In this document: piece by piece, positions 22,030 to 34,200 of the stretch
Layout: each line of letters starts with the position of its first letter
Numbering within the stretch: the stretch's first letter is position 1
Assembly: GCA_026874595.1 (NCBI GenBank)
Contig: CM049315.1
Location: 10,496,664-10,560,663, forward strand
DNA length: 64,000 bases
Reading direction: 5' to 3'
DNA from: Sipunculus nudus
Taxonomy: Eukaryota > Annelida > Sipuncula > Golfingiida > Sipunculidae
Notes under the pieces: model-generated
Seen by the model: only the letters and a program-made list of their open reading frames with translations
Databases searched by the model: none
Told to the model about the DNA's origin: nothing
Program-made: the position numbers and the translations under genes

Positions 22030-25000
22030 CAAATATATTACAATTAAGTACTACAAGGTTTTATAAAATAAGGTATTATGTTATGTTTCCAGTATAAGTT
22101 GATTCAAAACAACGTTTAGATATAATATTTCACAGTAAACTGACATATGAAACCAAAGTCTATATCTATATTTATTAATATTTTTAAGTTGCAATATATA
22201 AATATTATTTTCTGAATAGTTGGGCGGGGGATGTTTACATTGACCATCACCCCCTTGCTGAAAAGTGGGGGGATATATAGCCCCCATCCCCCCTATATTG
22301 ACATCCCTGGTGTCATGGACTGTCAACGAGCTTCATAGCCACCTTCAGCAACGAAATGTCTTGCACTGTTAACAGACGATTGTTTTGTCCCCTCCCCATA
22401 TATATATATAGAGATAAGTGTGTTTGACCACAATACGATCCCTTTATCCAGAAAAGGCAGTTTTATTATCAGTTTTATGGTTGGGGTGACATTAAAACTT
22501 CTTCAGCGTGACAAAAGTATCTAATTTCAATACAACTGCAACATATTGGCAACTGTAAGTGCATTTTACTGTAGTTTTTGTGTGTTTTGGTCTAAGAAGA
22601 CAAGGGTCATACTGCTCATAACCTCCATGACAGAAGCAGCAAGAATGTATACTTAGCTTCGATAATACTTGTACTGGTCCAGTTTTATAAGGGTTGTAGA
22701 CATATTGAAACTGGAAATTTATGCAATTAGCTTACAATAACAGAATTTTGTCTATAAAAAATGAGACACCCAAGATACAGATGGGTTTTCTCCCTTTTAT
22801 AGACACAGATCATACTGAGCTTAGAATCTCACCCAAGTGCATACATGGGATGGTGACTAAAATGTACCCTTAGATATATTTAACATTTAAGTCACTCTTG
22901 GTGGCTACGAGCTTCAGTAAAACCACTCACCAGTCAATACTTAACAACACTCGATAGACAATACGGTATAGCCTGTAGGTGCATTATATGTAGTTTGACT
23001 TCAGGGGCTAAAAAACAAGTGAACCCACATTTTTATGCAGGAAAATGATGGGTTCAAAGGGAAGTCAAAGAAGCGATGCTTATTTTTTACAGCATATTTA
23101 TAACTTATAAAGTACTATTATATATATAACTTATATTACTATAATTAGTAATAGTATAAAGTAGAAGCCTATTAGGGGTTGAACCCACATTTAAAAAAAA
23201 AGAAAAGGTGGGCTCACTTTCATGTTTTCGTCAATATTTGTATGTTTACGGTGAACCCACATTGGTTGTTTTTTTCAAACGTAATATTATACATACCATG
23301 ATGGCCGGTGATTTAAACTTTGTGGTAATTAAGTTCACAATTATATAAATTTATTCCGTATATAACCCTTATTTTTATATTCAGTATATACGCCTGTACA
23401 ATATAGAGTAAATATAATGTTTACAGTGTGGATACATGACTGTGAAAAAAATCAGGAAAAAAGTCTAAACCGCACATTGTCATTTACTCATAACATTACA
23501 GGATATTATGCCCAAAAATTGGAGTCAGGGCAGCAGCCTCCAATATACCTTTTGCTTCAAAACTAGCCATACATTTTTATGCATGGCTTGACATTATTGA
23601 TCAACCACGCATCTGCCACAAATAAAAGCTCCAAGAAATGATGGTAGGGCTACCAAAAGTGGACTCCCTAATTGCCTGCTGGGTAAGTGGGTCCGACATA
23701 AATCTATACACAAAGGCCTGAATCTGAACAAATCTTCTTATAACCAATTCCTTCTTGAATCTTTAACTGCCAATACAGTTTTCAGCACAAATAATGATTG
23801 AGACATTTGAATATGTTTATTGTTGAACCAAAACCTGCACGCTTTGATCTGATGGGTTTGCAGTATTGCTGAAACCAGTTTTGGGATTTGTATTTTATAG
23901 TGAAAGTTTTACCAAAGCAAAATTGTTGGGCCTTATTCCATTATATTAGAAACCAAGGTACAACTTCAGAATCTGAGCTGCATAAATTTCCTCAAATTGT
24001 TTAATTTGTATAGAGCCATTCCATACCAAAACATGCACCAACTGTATATCATTCCTTGTGACTTATAAACATGCATATGATAGTTAAAACATCAACAAAA
24101 ACATGCACAAAAAAGTTACATGACACAACTAAAAGTGATATTCATGTAATGGTGCATATAACATTCTTAATGCTCTCTGTAAAAGAAAATTGTTCAACAT
24201 CCCTTAAAACAATTTTGATTAATTTTGGATTTTGAAATCAGTGGTAGTGTGTTAAACTCACTTCCTTAGCATACGTGCACTATGACTATAAGATTTATTC
24301 CTGTTATTGTTGAATGATATTTCAGCCAACTTTTTGTACTTCACATGTAAAACTAAGAAGAGATAAAAAAAATTTGGTACAGGACTTTATGCTTACTGGT
24401 TAAATATGCCCCAAGTGTTGAAGACTCCAGATCAGCAGTTCGTTGATTGTCATGCTTAAACTAACAAAGGGAGCTTAATTAATAAGTTACCTAATTAATA
24501 TTCACTCTGATTTCTGTTCTTTGGTATTTACAACACCTCACACATGCTGTCAGGGACTGATCAGAATAACTTACAGCTGGTTTTCCTGAACACTTTAATT
24601 ATGTATACTGACCAGTATAAAAGGCTGACACTTGGAAAGATTGGTCATACATAGCTTCCTTGTGTTACTTTGGATTGACAGAGAGCATGTGACTCAGATA
24701 CTGACAATCAGGTGCAGAGTAAATAATTGTAAGCACAAGAATTTGTTTAAAAAAGACTGGTAAATATGAAATGAAACCTTCCATGTGCTGTATCATTTAT
24801 TTATGATGTCAGTAACTGTTTATGACGTGTGTGTGTCACATAGCAAGTATAACCAAAATCTGTAGTATTTACCACATTAAATATAGTGCAAAGAAAAGTT
24901 GTTTCACATTTTTAAGCATTTATAAAGTATATATTACTCAGTTTAATAAATGAGAAAAGATCTGAATGTTAATTTAAATGTATATTATTAATGGGAGATA

Positions 25001-25116
25001 TTTTTTTTTCTCTCAAGATTTAGTAAGTATAATGTTCATATTTAAGGCTTTATTTATAGTAATTCATATACCATTATGAGCAGTTGTGTAATTTAGCTAC
25101 ACTTTTTTTTTTTCAG
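21981..25116. other. intergenic, upstream flank of LRRC51
   Basis: No protein-coding gene recognised. A TA run lies at 22012-22029. A motif tgaacccacatt occurs three times (about 23022, 23178, 23252), with inverted relatives (gatgggttcaa, ggtgggctca) between. Any 5' UTR exon of LRRC51 should lie here, because its first coding exon begins at a 3' splice site; I could not place it with confidence. Confidence 0.45.
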
Positions 25117-25265
25117 TAAGCCTATCCAGCACCACAAAGAAAGCATGACAACTTCAGTCGCAACACCTCGCACCAAAAAGTATGAGACATCAGCCGCCAT
25201 TGATAACAAAAATATAGTGGAACAGCCCCTGGACTATTCCTTCATGAATGTTACTGATCTATCAG
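25117..25265 (+). other. LRRC51: LRRC51 exon with start codon
   Basis: Follows a strong acceptor (T run then ttcag, ending 25116). It has 28 untranslated bases, ATG at 25145 and 40 codons plus one base. Donor AG|GTATGA follows 25265 (phase 1). Encodes the N-terminus including PLDYSF. Confidence 0.85.
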
Positions 25266-28200
25266 GTATGACACTGTCCTTAAACTTAACAGATATCCAA
25301 GGTATATGAGGCTGCTGTGATAGTTACTCACTTTTGGTGTACAGTCTGAAAGGCAGTACTGGGGTCCATCTAGTCTGAGCTGCAACCAATGTTGGTATTT
25401 CTAAGACCTTTCACTTAATTTTGAAATCATGACTCCATTAGTGTTACTTGTGAGGGCCTGCTTTTTTGGGCATTTAAACTGTTTCATGATATTTTTCACT
25501 AAGTATTTGAATTTAACCAGTTTGAAGTTGTTTTTTTTATCTGTACTAAGAGGGTATTCTTGCAATTTATAGTGTCACAGAATCACTTCACATATGTTAA
25601 TGAATGTAGAACTCTTATAGCTTCATAGACATTGGCAACTTTATCATTAAAAAGAAATCAGATTGTCAGGATGGTTATGAGTACATGAGGGAAAGTCTGA
25701 TAATATATGATGAGGACTTCAGTCCATTTTCTGTGACATTATTTCAGCTATATTCAACTGTTTTCCAATGTTGTCCCTTTGTTATAATGTTATATAGTGA
25801 AAACCAGAAATAAGACCATCAAGAGGACCTCAGTAAAGGGTATATCCCCCATGCATAAAATCAATGATAGGCCTAATAAAACATTCCTGCCCTGATCTAA
25901 CCGTCAATGAACACATCATGTACTAGTTTGATCTGTACTACCAGTAATTAATGATACAACACCACACCTGGCCAGGCATTGCTTACTTATTACATACTGG
26001 GCATATAATTTAGGTTCAGGTCAACAGCTGGGACCAAATTAAGTGCAAGCAAAATGGAAAAACAAGGTGCCCGCTATTCCGAGGTTTTATATGATAATAA
26101 TGACCAGGACTTGGTGGTCCCTATACCAAGGTTGTTGTTAGGGTGGTTGTTAGGCAAGGTTTACTGGAAATTGGTTGTCTCATGTGTTGACAGAGATAGA
26201 AGGAGAAGAGCCACGCTGCCTTCCTGGAAAGAAAAAACTGGAGAGAAATGACGAGGAGAAGTTCAGTACAAAATGTCTTAAGCTGAATAACAACATGTTG
26301 ACAGACATGCGGAGTTTCCAGGGAATCGTAGAAAAAATACTTGTCAATCCCATGATCCTCTCCTGGCTAGACCTGTCATTTAATCACCTCACACAGATTG
26401 ACCCGGTGAGTGTAGTCCTTGTATTTGCAGGTAGTCTGGTTAAAGCAATCAAAATCAAAGCTTCCTCTGCTGTTAAATGCTTAGTGTTATTTACAGGAAT
26501 CCCTCGAATGCACAAATCATTATAGTGCAAACAATTGTAGCGCCATATTGGCCCTCTGACATATGGCCAGATTACTGGCTGTCAGAGTGCCTTAATATCT
26601 AGGTCTGGGGAATGCATTATAAGGTCCCATGAGGATGCAAATATTTTCGTAATATTTTACAATGCCTCATGGCCTACAGGTGCATTGTTAATTGACATAA
26701 ACCAGACCAATTGTTAGCATTTTTAGTATACTTTCAAACAACACCAAACATGAGTGAAAAAAGTTCCGTTTTAACTCAGCGTATTGGTAAACCCCCCCCC
26801 CCCATGTTTGTTGTATTTCTGACTGCATGAATACAGGCATGGCTCACACGGGTTACTTGATGCAGCCAACTTGTACGCGATGTAGGAAATTATTTGTTAT
26901 CATGGAGACGGGGTTTCAATTGTTGATGCGAGTTCACATGTATTCTCACATGTAATATTTGTAGCATAATAATAAGATTATGGACTGTCTACCACAATAT
27001 GAATGCAACATGATGGAAGAACACTGCGATGAAATCCTCGATATTGCTTGTATCACAACTCAAGTAGGCTTACCAGCCCAATTATCATTGCCTACTGAGA
27101 CGGGTTGTCTAAGCTTACACAATTGAAGACCTGGTTCCATAATTTGTAGACTCAGAGTGACTGGCACCTCTCTTTATGAGAAGATTCTGCCTATTTTGTT
27201 AGCAACCATGGTATTAAATCTGCCTTGCTCAGCTTTTTTTCATTTACAGTGCCTTATTATTTGTATTGGCCAAGAATTATCATGTGATTATCTTATCTTT
27301 TATGCATGACAAATTAAATATTAAACATCATTGGTAAGCAACAAATCAGATCAAGTGAATATTTATTTTTTTATAATATGTGCTATTGGAGTTATTCTAT
27401 GGTTTTCTGTCAGCCAGTTATTTTACTGAAGAACATAACAACCAGTAACACTAGTAATATACTGTAAAATTCTGGTAACACAAATGCCTTCATGCCCCTA
27501 TAAAATGTGATCATTTGACTTGACTGGTGAACATAAACATAATCATAAATTCATGTTGTAATCAAAGAAAACAAATAATGGTTGTAATTGCAGGGTGGTC
27601 CTTATAGCTAAGTGATCCTGCAGAATTTAACTGTAGATTTAACAATATGAATTTAAGTTTTGTGTGTTTTGATTACTTAATTATTGCCTGTGTAGTTATA
27701 GGCTTTTTCAGTTGCCGATAAACATGTTCTGACAATTTCAATTGGAGTCAAGTGAATATAATCACTCATAGCTATGGGCAGCAAGAGTGAAATAAAAACT
27801 ACCTAAACCATAGATTTTAAGGACAAACTTTTGCATGGTTGATCTGGTATTGCTGGTAATTGATGAATTCCTTTTCGTCCCCAGATTCTGTGTGATTACA
27901 AGAACCTACAGATCATCTATCTACATGGTAACGACATCTCAGAAATCACAGAGGTTGACAAGCTTGTTGAGATGCCTTGGCTGAAGAAGCTGGCACTCCA
28001 TGGCAACCCAATGGAAAAGGTCAAGGTCAGTTCATTTTGTGATCTCATGGAAGGTTATGGTAATTTTGAGCTGAGGGTCATGGTTTGATTGTAAAATAGT
28101 TTCACGCACACATTGAAAGAATCATTGGAGCTTACTTCTGCTTATGCTACCTGATTATTGAAACAGATTTACTAAAAGTTATAAAAATTTTATCTGGAGA

Positions 28201-28725
28201 AATTTGATTAAAACATTTCCATCGTGAGTTGTTAAAGATTTACATTAAGTATTTGTTTGTTTTATTTCTGTGGTTTTAATATATTTGTTAATTTTATTAC
28301 TAATATTTATCATTTTCTTGCATCATTTATGACTAGATTCTTTCAAAATATGTTCCAATGCACAGTTTGGGAAACTAGAATTTAATTTAGTCCTGATTTC
28401 TAATGTTTAATACTCTTTACAGTAATATTTCTTCAGGTAGGTAGTGCCATTTGTAGGCCAGTCTTATAATCATAAATTCAGTTAAACCAGAAACCAAGAT
28501 ACATTTTGTTGATGTGGTTAAGCCTCCATTAAAATAAGAGTGTCAAGTGTGATATCATTAACAATTTGTTTTTTGTTACAGAATTACAGGTTTTACGTGC
28601 TGTCCCATCTTCCTAACCTGCAGAGTTTCGACATGAGTGCCGTCACAAAAGCTGACCGTGCTACCGCCTCCACGTGGAAACAACAAAACCCTGTAAAGAA
28701 GAAAAAAAAGAAGGGAGAAAATTAA
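25145..28725 (+). CDS. LRRC51: leucine-rich repeat-containing protein 51 (spliced, 4 coding exons)
   Basis: Joining 25145-25265, 26194-26405, 27885-28025 and 28582-28725 gives a continuous 205-residue protein, against about 192 in human LRRC51 as I recall it. Landmarks match that family along the length: PLDYSF near the start; KCLKLNNNMLTDMRSF; LSWLDLSFNHLTQIDP; IIYLHGNDI; LALHGNPME; and near the end FDMSAVTKADRATA, followed by a Lys-rich tail. It is a small LRR protein with about four repeats and an LRR-cap-like end, and no signal peptide or membrane helix. All junctions are GT-AG (AG|GTATGA, CCG|GTGAGT, AAG|GTCAGT donors; tgacag, ccccag, ttacag acceptors) and phases agree (1, 0, 0). In mammals the locus is part of LRTOMT, fused with a methyltransferase; no methyltransferase exon is visible here. 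Its molecular role is poorly defined. A variant polyA signal ATTAAA lies at 29351. Confidence 0.95.
26194..26405 (+). other. LRRC51: LRRC51 coding exon 2
   Basis: Acceptor tgttgacag ends at 26193. The first two bases complete a Glu codon with the previous exon. Encodes the first LRRs (CLKLNNN, WLDLSFN). Donor CCG|GTGAGT, phase 0. Confidence 0.92.
27885..28025 (+). other. LRRC51: LRRC51 coding exon 3
   Basis: Acceptor cgtccccag, 47 whole codons, donor AAG|GTCAGT. Encodes the LRRs with YLHGNDI and LALHGNPME. Confidence 0.92.
28582..28725 (+). other. LRRC51: LRRC51 terminal coding exon
   Basis: Acceptor tttgttacag, 47 codons and a TAA stop at 28723-28725. Encodes the LRR-cap-like C-terminus with VTKADRATA and a Lys-rich tail. 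Confidence 0.92.
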
Positions 28726-28859
28726 TATACAGCCATTTATTTATTTGGCCTTCTATAACAGCTGGGAAAGACTTGAGCTGATGCAAAATCTATGACTTTT
28801 TGGTGTTAAGATGTTAATTCTGGTATCCCCTGGATCACTGTTGTGCCTCTTGGTAACAA

Positions 28860-29040
28860 AACTGTGGTCCACTGTGGCAACACTGTAGTGCACTGTGGCA
28901 AAGGCACTGCAGTGTATTCTGGTGGTACAACTGTAGTGCACTGTGGCAAAGGCACTGCAGTGTATTCTGGTGGTACAACTGTAGTGTACTGTGGAGACAA
29001 CACTGCATTGCACTGCAGTGATAACACTGCACTGTGGTGA
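28860..29040. repeat. 48-bp minisatellite in the LRRC51 3' flank
   Basis: Two near-identical 48-base units (28883-28930 and 28931-28978) lie within a longer array of degenerate actgtagtgcactgtggc and cactgcagtg sub-units. The unit length is a multiple of three and largely stop-free, which creates open frames on both strands that I do not regard as genes. It falls before the candidate polyA signal at 29351, so it may be transcribed as 3' UTR. Confidence 0.85.
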
Positions 29041-29423
29041 CAATATTGGGATGCGCTGAGGTTACAGTTTCATAGTGCACTGTTGGGAGAACACTACTGT
29101 GCATTTTGTGAAGTTATCCTTTGTTCTGTAGCATAACACTTGTAAGCAAACAGAAGCAACAATACCCATGAGTGTGGTTCCATTGTGGTGACAGAGAAAC
29201 CACATACATTATACCATTGTTGTTTTATCATATTTTAGGCTAATCATACACTGTTTTAATTAATCCTATCATACATATACATACTGCTGACATGTAAATT
29301 TGTGTGGTTTATACATCAGTATGTATTGCACATGACTTCATGGAAATCAGATTAAAGTATTGTTTTTATTGTTTTGCATCTCATAAAAGGTTTGCCTCAA
29401 TTTTGAAAACTAAATGTTTTACA

Positions 29424-29707
29424 CCAAAAAAGGAAGGTAAGGTTCTCAGAATCTTAAAAAAAAATCAGTTTTTTATAACTTTTTTTGTATGTTTTGATAC
29501 AAATGTCATATAATCAGGGAAAAGCATGATAATACATAAATTTTTTGCTAAATAGGTATAAAGCACTACATGACAAAGGAAATCTTATCAAAATTGTATT
29601 ATTTTGTATTATTTTTTAAATTGTATAATCAAAATTTTTGAATGGGGGGGGGGGGGGGGGCTAAAAAATAGACACGGGTGGTGCCTGAGAACCATACCTT
29701 TTTTGGC
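29424..29707. mobile_element. MITE-like element, copy 2 of the family at 12833
   Basis: The right end (gtgcctgagaaccatacc, then a T run and ggcc) is identical in its core to copy 1, and the left end (ccaaaaaaggaaggtaaggt) is a diverged inverted match. Interior blocks such as atataatcagggaaaag and gacaaaggaaatcttatc are shared with the copy at 12833-13130. A G run (29643-29661) has expanded within this copy. Confidence 0.8.
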
Positions 29708-32700
29708 CATAGGCCTGTAATGTTTTACTTTGATTAAATAATATCCACAACAGTCACCACAACCCCCCCCCGCACACACACAAACACATACGTACACATA
29801 CACACATAGAGCTTTTTTCTAGCTGCAACTTTTTCACTTTACTGAGTAATCTTTATTTTTATTTAATGATCATTTTCCAATGAGGTTTTCCCTAAAGTGC
29901 AACACACTGACAAAGGAAAAATCCACACTTGCCTCTACTGTCTTTATATGATGCAATTTTGTGCAGATACGATGGCACTTTATCTTCCTCCATCAGGTAT
30001 CATCAAGTAACTAGTGTATTCTTTTATGCTTTTTATTTAAATGAAATCCTATTTCGAGATACACCAGTGTCTTAATTATATTGTGGGAAATAGCAGCTGT
30101 TTTTAAATCTTAATAACAATCACATACTTTTAAATGTATTGTATTATACAGGACAGACAAAGAGGTCTTTCATTTCATTTTAAAATATCAGTGAACCACA
30201 TACAGCACAAGTATATATGTATATAAATGGGTCTCCTTAAGAGCTTATTTCATGAAAATGAAAAAATATAGATGCAAAAATTCAGATCTTTAAATAAAAC
30301 AAATGTTGTTGTAGAAAGAGATTATTTATATGACTATAGTGTTTTCCCTTTTTTCTAAAAGAAAATGTTTATAAAATATAATCATATTTTGCAACCAAGA
30401 CAGCACATATCCCCGTCAACAAGAGTGTACACGATCAAAAAATTTAATTTTTGCTCAGAAATGCAAGCATTGATGCATGTAATACCCCGGTCATCGTATA
30501 GATGGCAGCACCAGATGGTAATTCATAATTGATGGGAGACCACACTGAAAATTCTTTTTCCTGTATTCCAGATTAAATACTTGTTTTGGCCTCAAGGTTC
30601 ACGTGTAAAAAAAAAATGTAATTTGAATTGAAATTCATAAATAAAATTATCCCCAAGCATTTTATCCCTTCAGACACCCCCCCCCCCATTTAGCTTGTAA
30701 TATATACAAATGTACACATCAGCTCAAATTTAATTAAATACTTTTAGTCACGTATCTTCTTCCCTACCCTCCATCCGAACACCGCAAGGTCCAAAGCACC
30801 GATGGCATGCTTCCAAGAAGTATCCTACACAACTTTATCAGACACTGATCACACTGATTACTTTAAAGCATACCAGCCCTATTTTCTATTTTGAGTCCTG
30901 AATATTCATTGCAAATAAAATGGAAAACTCGGGTCATCACAACGTAATGTATATAATTTAATCAAATTTATTTTCTTTTGCAATTTAATGATTTTCTTGA
31001 AAATCAGTTTCTGGTGTTTTTACACCTTACACACTCAGGACAGTGTCTGTGAGACGAATAAATCATGGTGAAGTTTATACAAAATTACATAAAAAGAATA
31101 TGATGAAAAAAAATAGATATACATCCATGTCCTTATGACTGTGATTCTTTAAATACCAGATTCTTTTATTAAGAGATTGGATGGCATTTAGAGAGCCCTA
31201 CTTTAAAAGATCTTTAATATTCTCATGAATTTTTGCCCATTTATTTGCGTTTACCGTTTCTTTTCCCCGTTTCCTCAGGGTAAAATTTTCAACATCCAAT
31301 TCATTTCTAAGGAAAAATAATTTAACACTGGTTCCTTAATGTTACACTTTTAGACATGTATTTAATATTTTGCTATAATGACCATATAAGTAAAGACATC
31401 ATGCGATAAGGTTTCTGTGTCTGTTCCTAATAGCATAGCCCTTTTTGTTACTACTGATGTTGCATAAAGGATTTGCTGAAGAAACATATGGAGGAGAGAG
31501 AGAGGGAGGGGAGGGGGCGGGGCGGGGGGGGGGGGGGATTAATAATACTACTTGAACTGTCCTTGTAAAGTAATGGAACTTATGTATGCTCGTATCTGGT
31601 CATCGAGGGGCGACTCCGCAGAAGATATACTTTGATATGCACCGAAGATCTTGGCTAAAAGATTTATGAACTCGGTGTAATGTTCACAGCTATGTTATAA
31701 TTTACGGTAGCGGCACTCTATCATTGTCACGCAACTCCACGCTTGGAAATATCCGTTGTTAGTCAGGAATTGGACATTTTTGTCGCCAGGGGTCTATCAG
31801 TCTCAGCAGTAGTCCGAAACCCTGTCACAAATCAAGATCAGCATTATGCTAGTGCAGCTAGTATCTTATGCCAGAGCTGAAACCACCGCTTTGACGATCT
31901 TCAGCAGATACAATTACTAAGTAAATTGCGTATTTGGTCTTGTGGCCATGTATGGAACACCTGTAAAACCGATTTAGCTTGTGCGCGCGGGGCACACAAG
32001 ACTTGCATGTTGGTATAGAACTGGCTGATATTCCTGATCACCACCTAGCTGAGTTCAGGTGGTATTCAGCTATTCTACGTTACCTAAATATTGGCCAAAG
32101 GAATATTATGATCCAAACAGGGGAGTCTAACATACATAACCCTATTTTATCATTAATTCAATATATATATTGTTATAAATGGCGGTGGCGCTTAAACTTT
32201 GTCACGCAACATAGTCATGGGAAATGTACGAGTCGGAATGATGGTGCCAAATTGTCATAAGGGGGTCAATTTCTATAATTTCTCAGGAAGCCGGAGGAAT
32301 TTTACAATATTTAGGAAATTCTGCGCAGGGATATCGCAGAACCATCTGTCATACGAAAGTATATCCAGCGGATGAACACGGCCCTTGGAAAATCGCCTCA
32401 CTTAAGAACCCATGCGAAGTCCAAGCACACTTATCCCAACGCAAGCAGACGAGTCCCAACGACAGTATCCTGATTATATGAGAACCAAACCCAAGGTCAT
32501 CACGTGATACCCCGCAAATCTTCCGTAACAGAACTGAATTCTTTAAAATGAATGCATGGCCGATATACTTATCTTTCAATAAGGGGTGGCCTGGTATATT
32601 GCACGAGTTAGCACATATTTTGAGCATGATATTGTAAATAAAACAAGAAACGAATATTCAGTGACAAAAAAAAAAATAAAAAAAAAGGAAAATTTCCACA

Positions 32701-33991
32701 ATAACGAAAGTCTGGAATGTCTCACGATAACAAGGCCTACCGTGAAATAAAAATGATATGAATTAAAATAAAAATACCTCATATCCGGCATGATACTGGT
32801 GTACCAGCCGACTCTGCTCGGGAGGTCAAATTAAACCACTTAAAGTCTTATGAGCAGGAAAGGTACGGCTCTGCTGCCGGACACGGCTACATAGAGATTT
32901 TTCATTATTCACCAACACCTTGATGCAGCGGCAGCTGAGGATTGCAGACGCTGGGCATTTTTTGCCGCTAACCAATTCTAACAGTTTCATGGACTTTTCA
33001 CAAAAATGCAGTAAGGAAATACAGCAGGTTACAATTAACCGCGACTGTAGAAGCAATGGCGTGGACAGTTAAGTGGCTAACGGGAAGGGTCGCTGACGGT
33101 TCAGGTATAGCGGTATATGTGTGGCCCTTCACTTTTGTTGTCACGTAATTATTCTCGGTTACGGGTATGATTTAATGAAAAAAACTAAGTGTACATGTCT
33201 GATTATACGAACAAGGGAGTAAACGGTACAAGGTGGGACGGGAAGCACATGCAGTTCAGTACAGAGAGCGGTATTTTTGAAATCTCAGAAGAGCTGAAGA
33301 GCATCTTGAATTTGTTTTCTTCGCAACAGATGTCTCTAATTAAAATTTTCCCTACGTGCATGATGAATATTTACTGTTACGGTGCATATAAATACAGTCC
33401 AAACTTGGGTGAATTCGTTTCCCCAGAATAGGCCTATCATAAATTACCCCCCCCCGTTAAAAATAAACTAAACTCATTTAAGGATACGTTTGTTGTGGCT
33501 GGGTCTATCTCAGTGACTGTATATAAACTACGCTTGTTGAAGGGTTTCCGATGAGTTAGATTTAAAGTGTCATTTTCACAAAGGAGAAATTTGATTCAAC
33601 ATTTACTGACTACAGCTCTGTGAGAATGTAGGCGGGTTCAGGTTGTGTTAGCTTACCCATTAGTTTCTGTCACCTTTGGCTTTTAAACGCAGCTGATGGT
33701 GGTTTAGACAAGTACGAATAAGTTGACAATAAAATTCCATTAAGGAATAAGGAAGCTTGCTGGATCCGTGCTTGAGGCAAAAACATCCGATGCCCCCCTA
33801 CTACTCGTTCCTGTAATCGGAAGTTACCTTTTCGACGAGGCCTTGCGATTATACAGTAAATCTGTGTAAAATGAGGCTTTCGTGACCACCTTGCAGCCTT
33901 AAGGTCACACAAAACACGACACTGGGGCTGCTGCGGTTAAGAAGCACAATTTTGAAAACTTTATGGATAATTGGATATTATATTGTGTTTT
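29708..33991. other. intergenic, no gene recognised
   Basis: AT-rich DNA with C and G runs (about 29763-29771, 30678-30688, 31506-31540 G-rich). No domain or splice structure was recognised on either strand, and the short frames between 31979 and 33431 show no family signature. Confidence 0.45.
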
Positions 33992-34200
33992 CAGGGGCGG
34001 ATCGAGGATTTTCAAAAAGGAAGGGTCCAGCACAGGAAAATTAAAGAGAAAAAAAACCGGTCCTTAGATCCAGAAAGGGGGGGGGGGGGGGGGGGGGAAG
34101 GGGTCGAAAAATTGGTCTGAAGCAATATAAAAAAGGTTGTGGCTGGAAAAGAGGGATCTAGATCTAGACCTCCTGGACCTCCCCATTGGATCCGCTTCTG
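33992..34200. mobile_element. short inverted-repeat element with GGGGCGGATC ends
   Basis: The left end caggggcggatc (33992-34003) is inverted at the right as gatccgcttctg (34189-34200), an imperfect 12-base terminal repeat. The interior holds a G run (34077-34097) and a ctagatctagacc palindrome. A related left end (aggggcggatacgggatttt) occurs at 39571. It is most simply a non-autonomous DNA element; superfamily not assigned. Confidence 0.5.

Noticed and set aside
26054-26251. 65-codon open frame overlapping LRRC51 exon 2
   Set aside because: It is in a different frame from the LRR coding sequence and runs across the exon's acceptor site, so it is intron plus shadow frame.
28753-29104. Several overlapping open frames on both strands with repeated His/Cys/Thr motifs
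   Set aside because: They come from a 48-base minisatellite whose length is divisible by three and which lacks stops. Openness in several frames at once is a repeat artefact.
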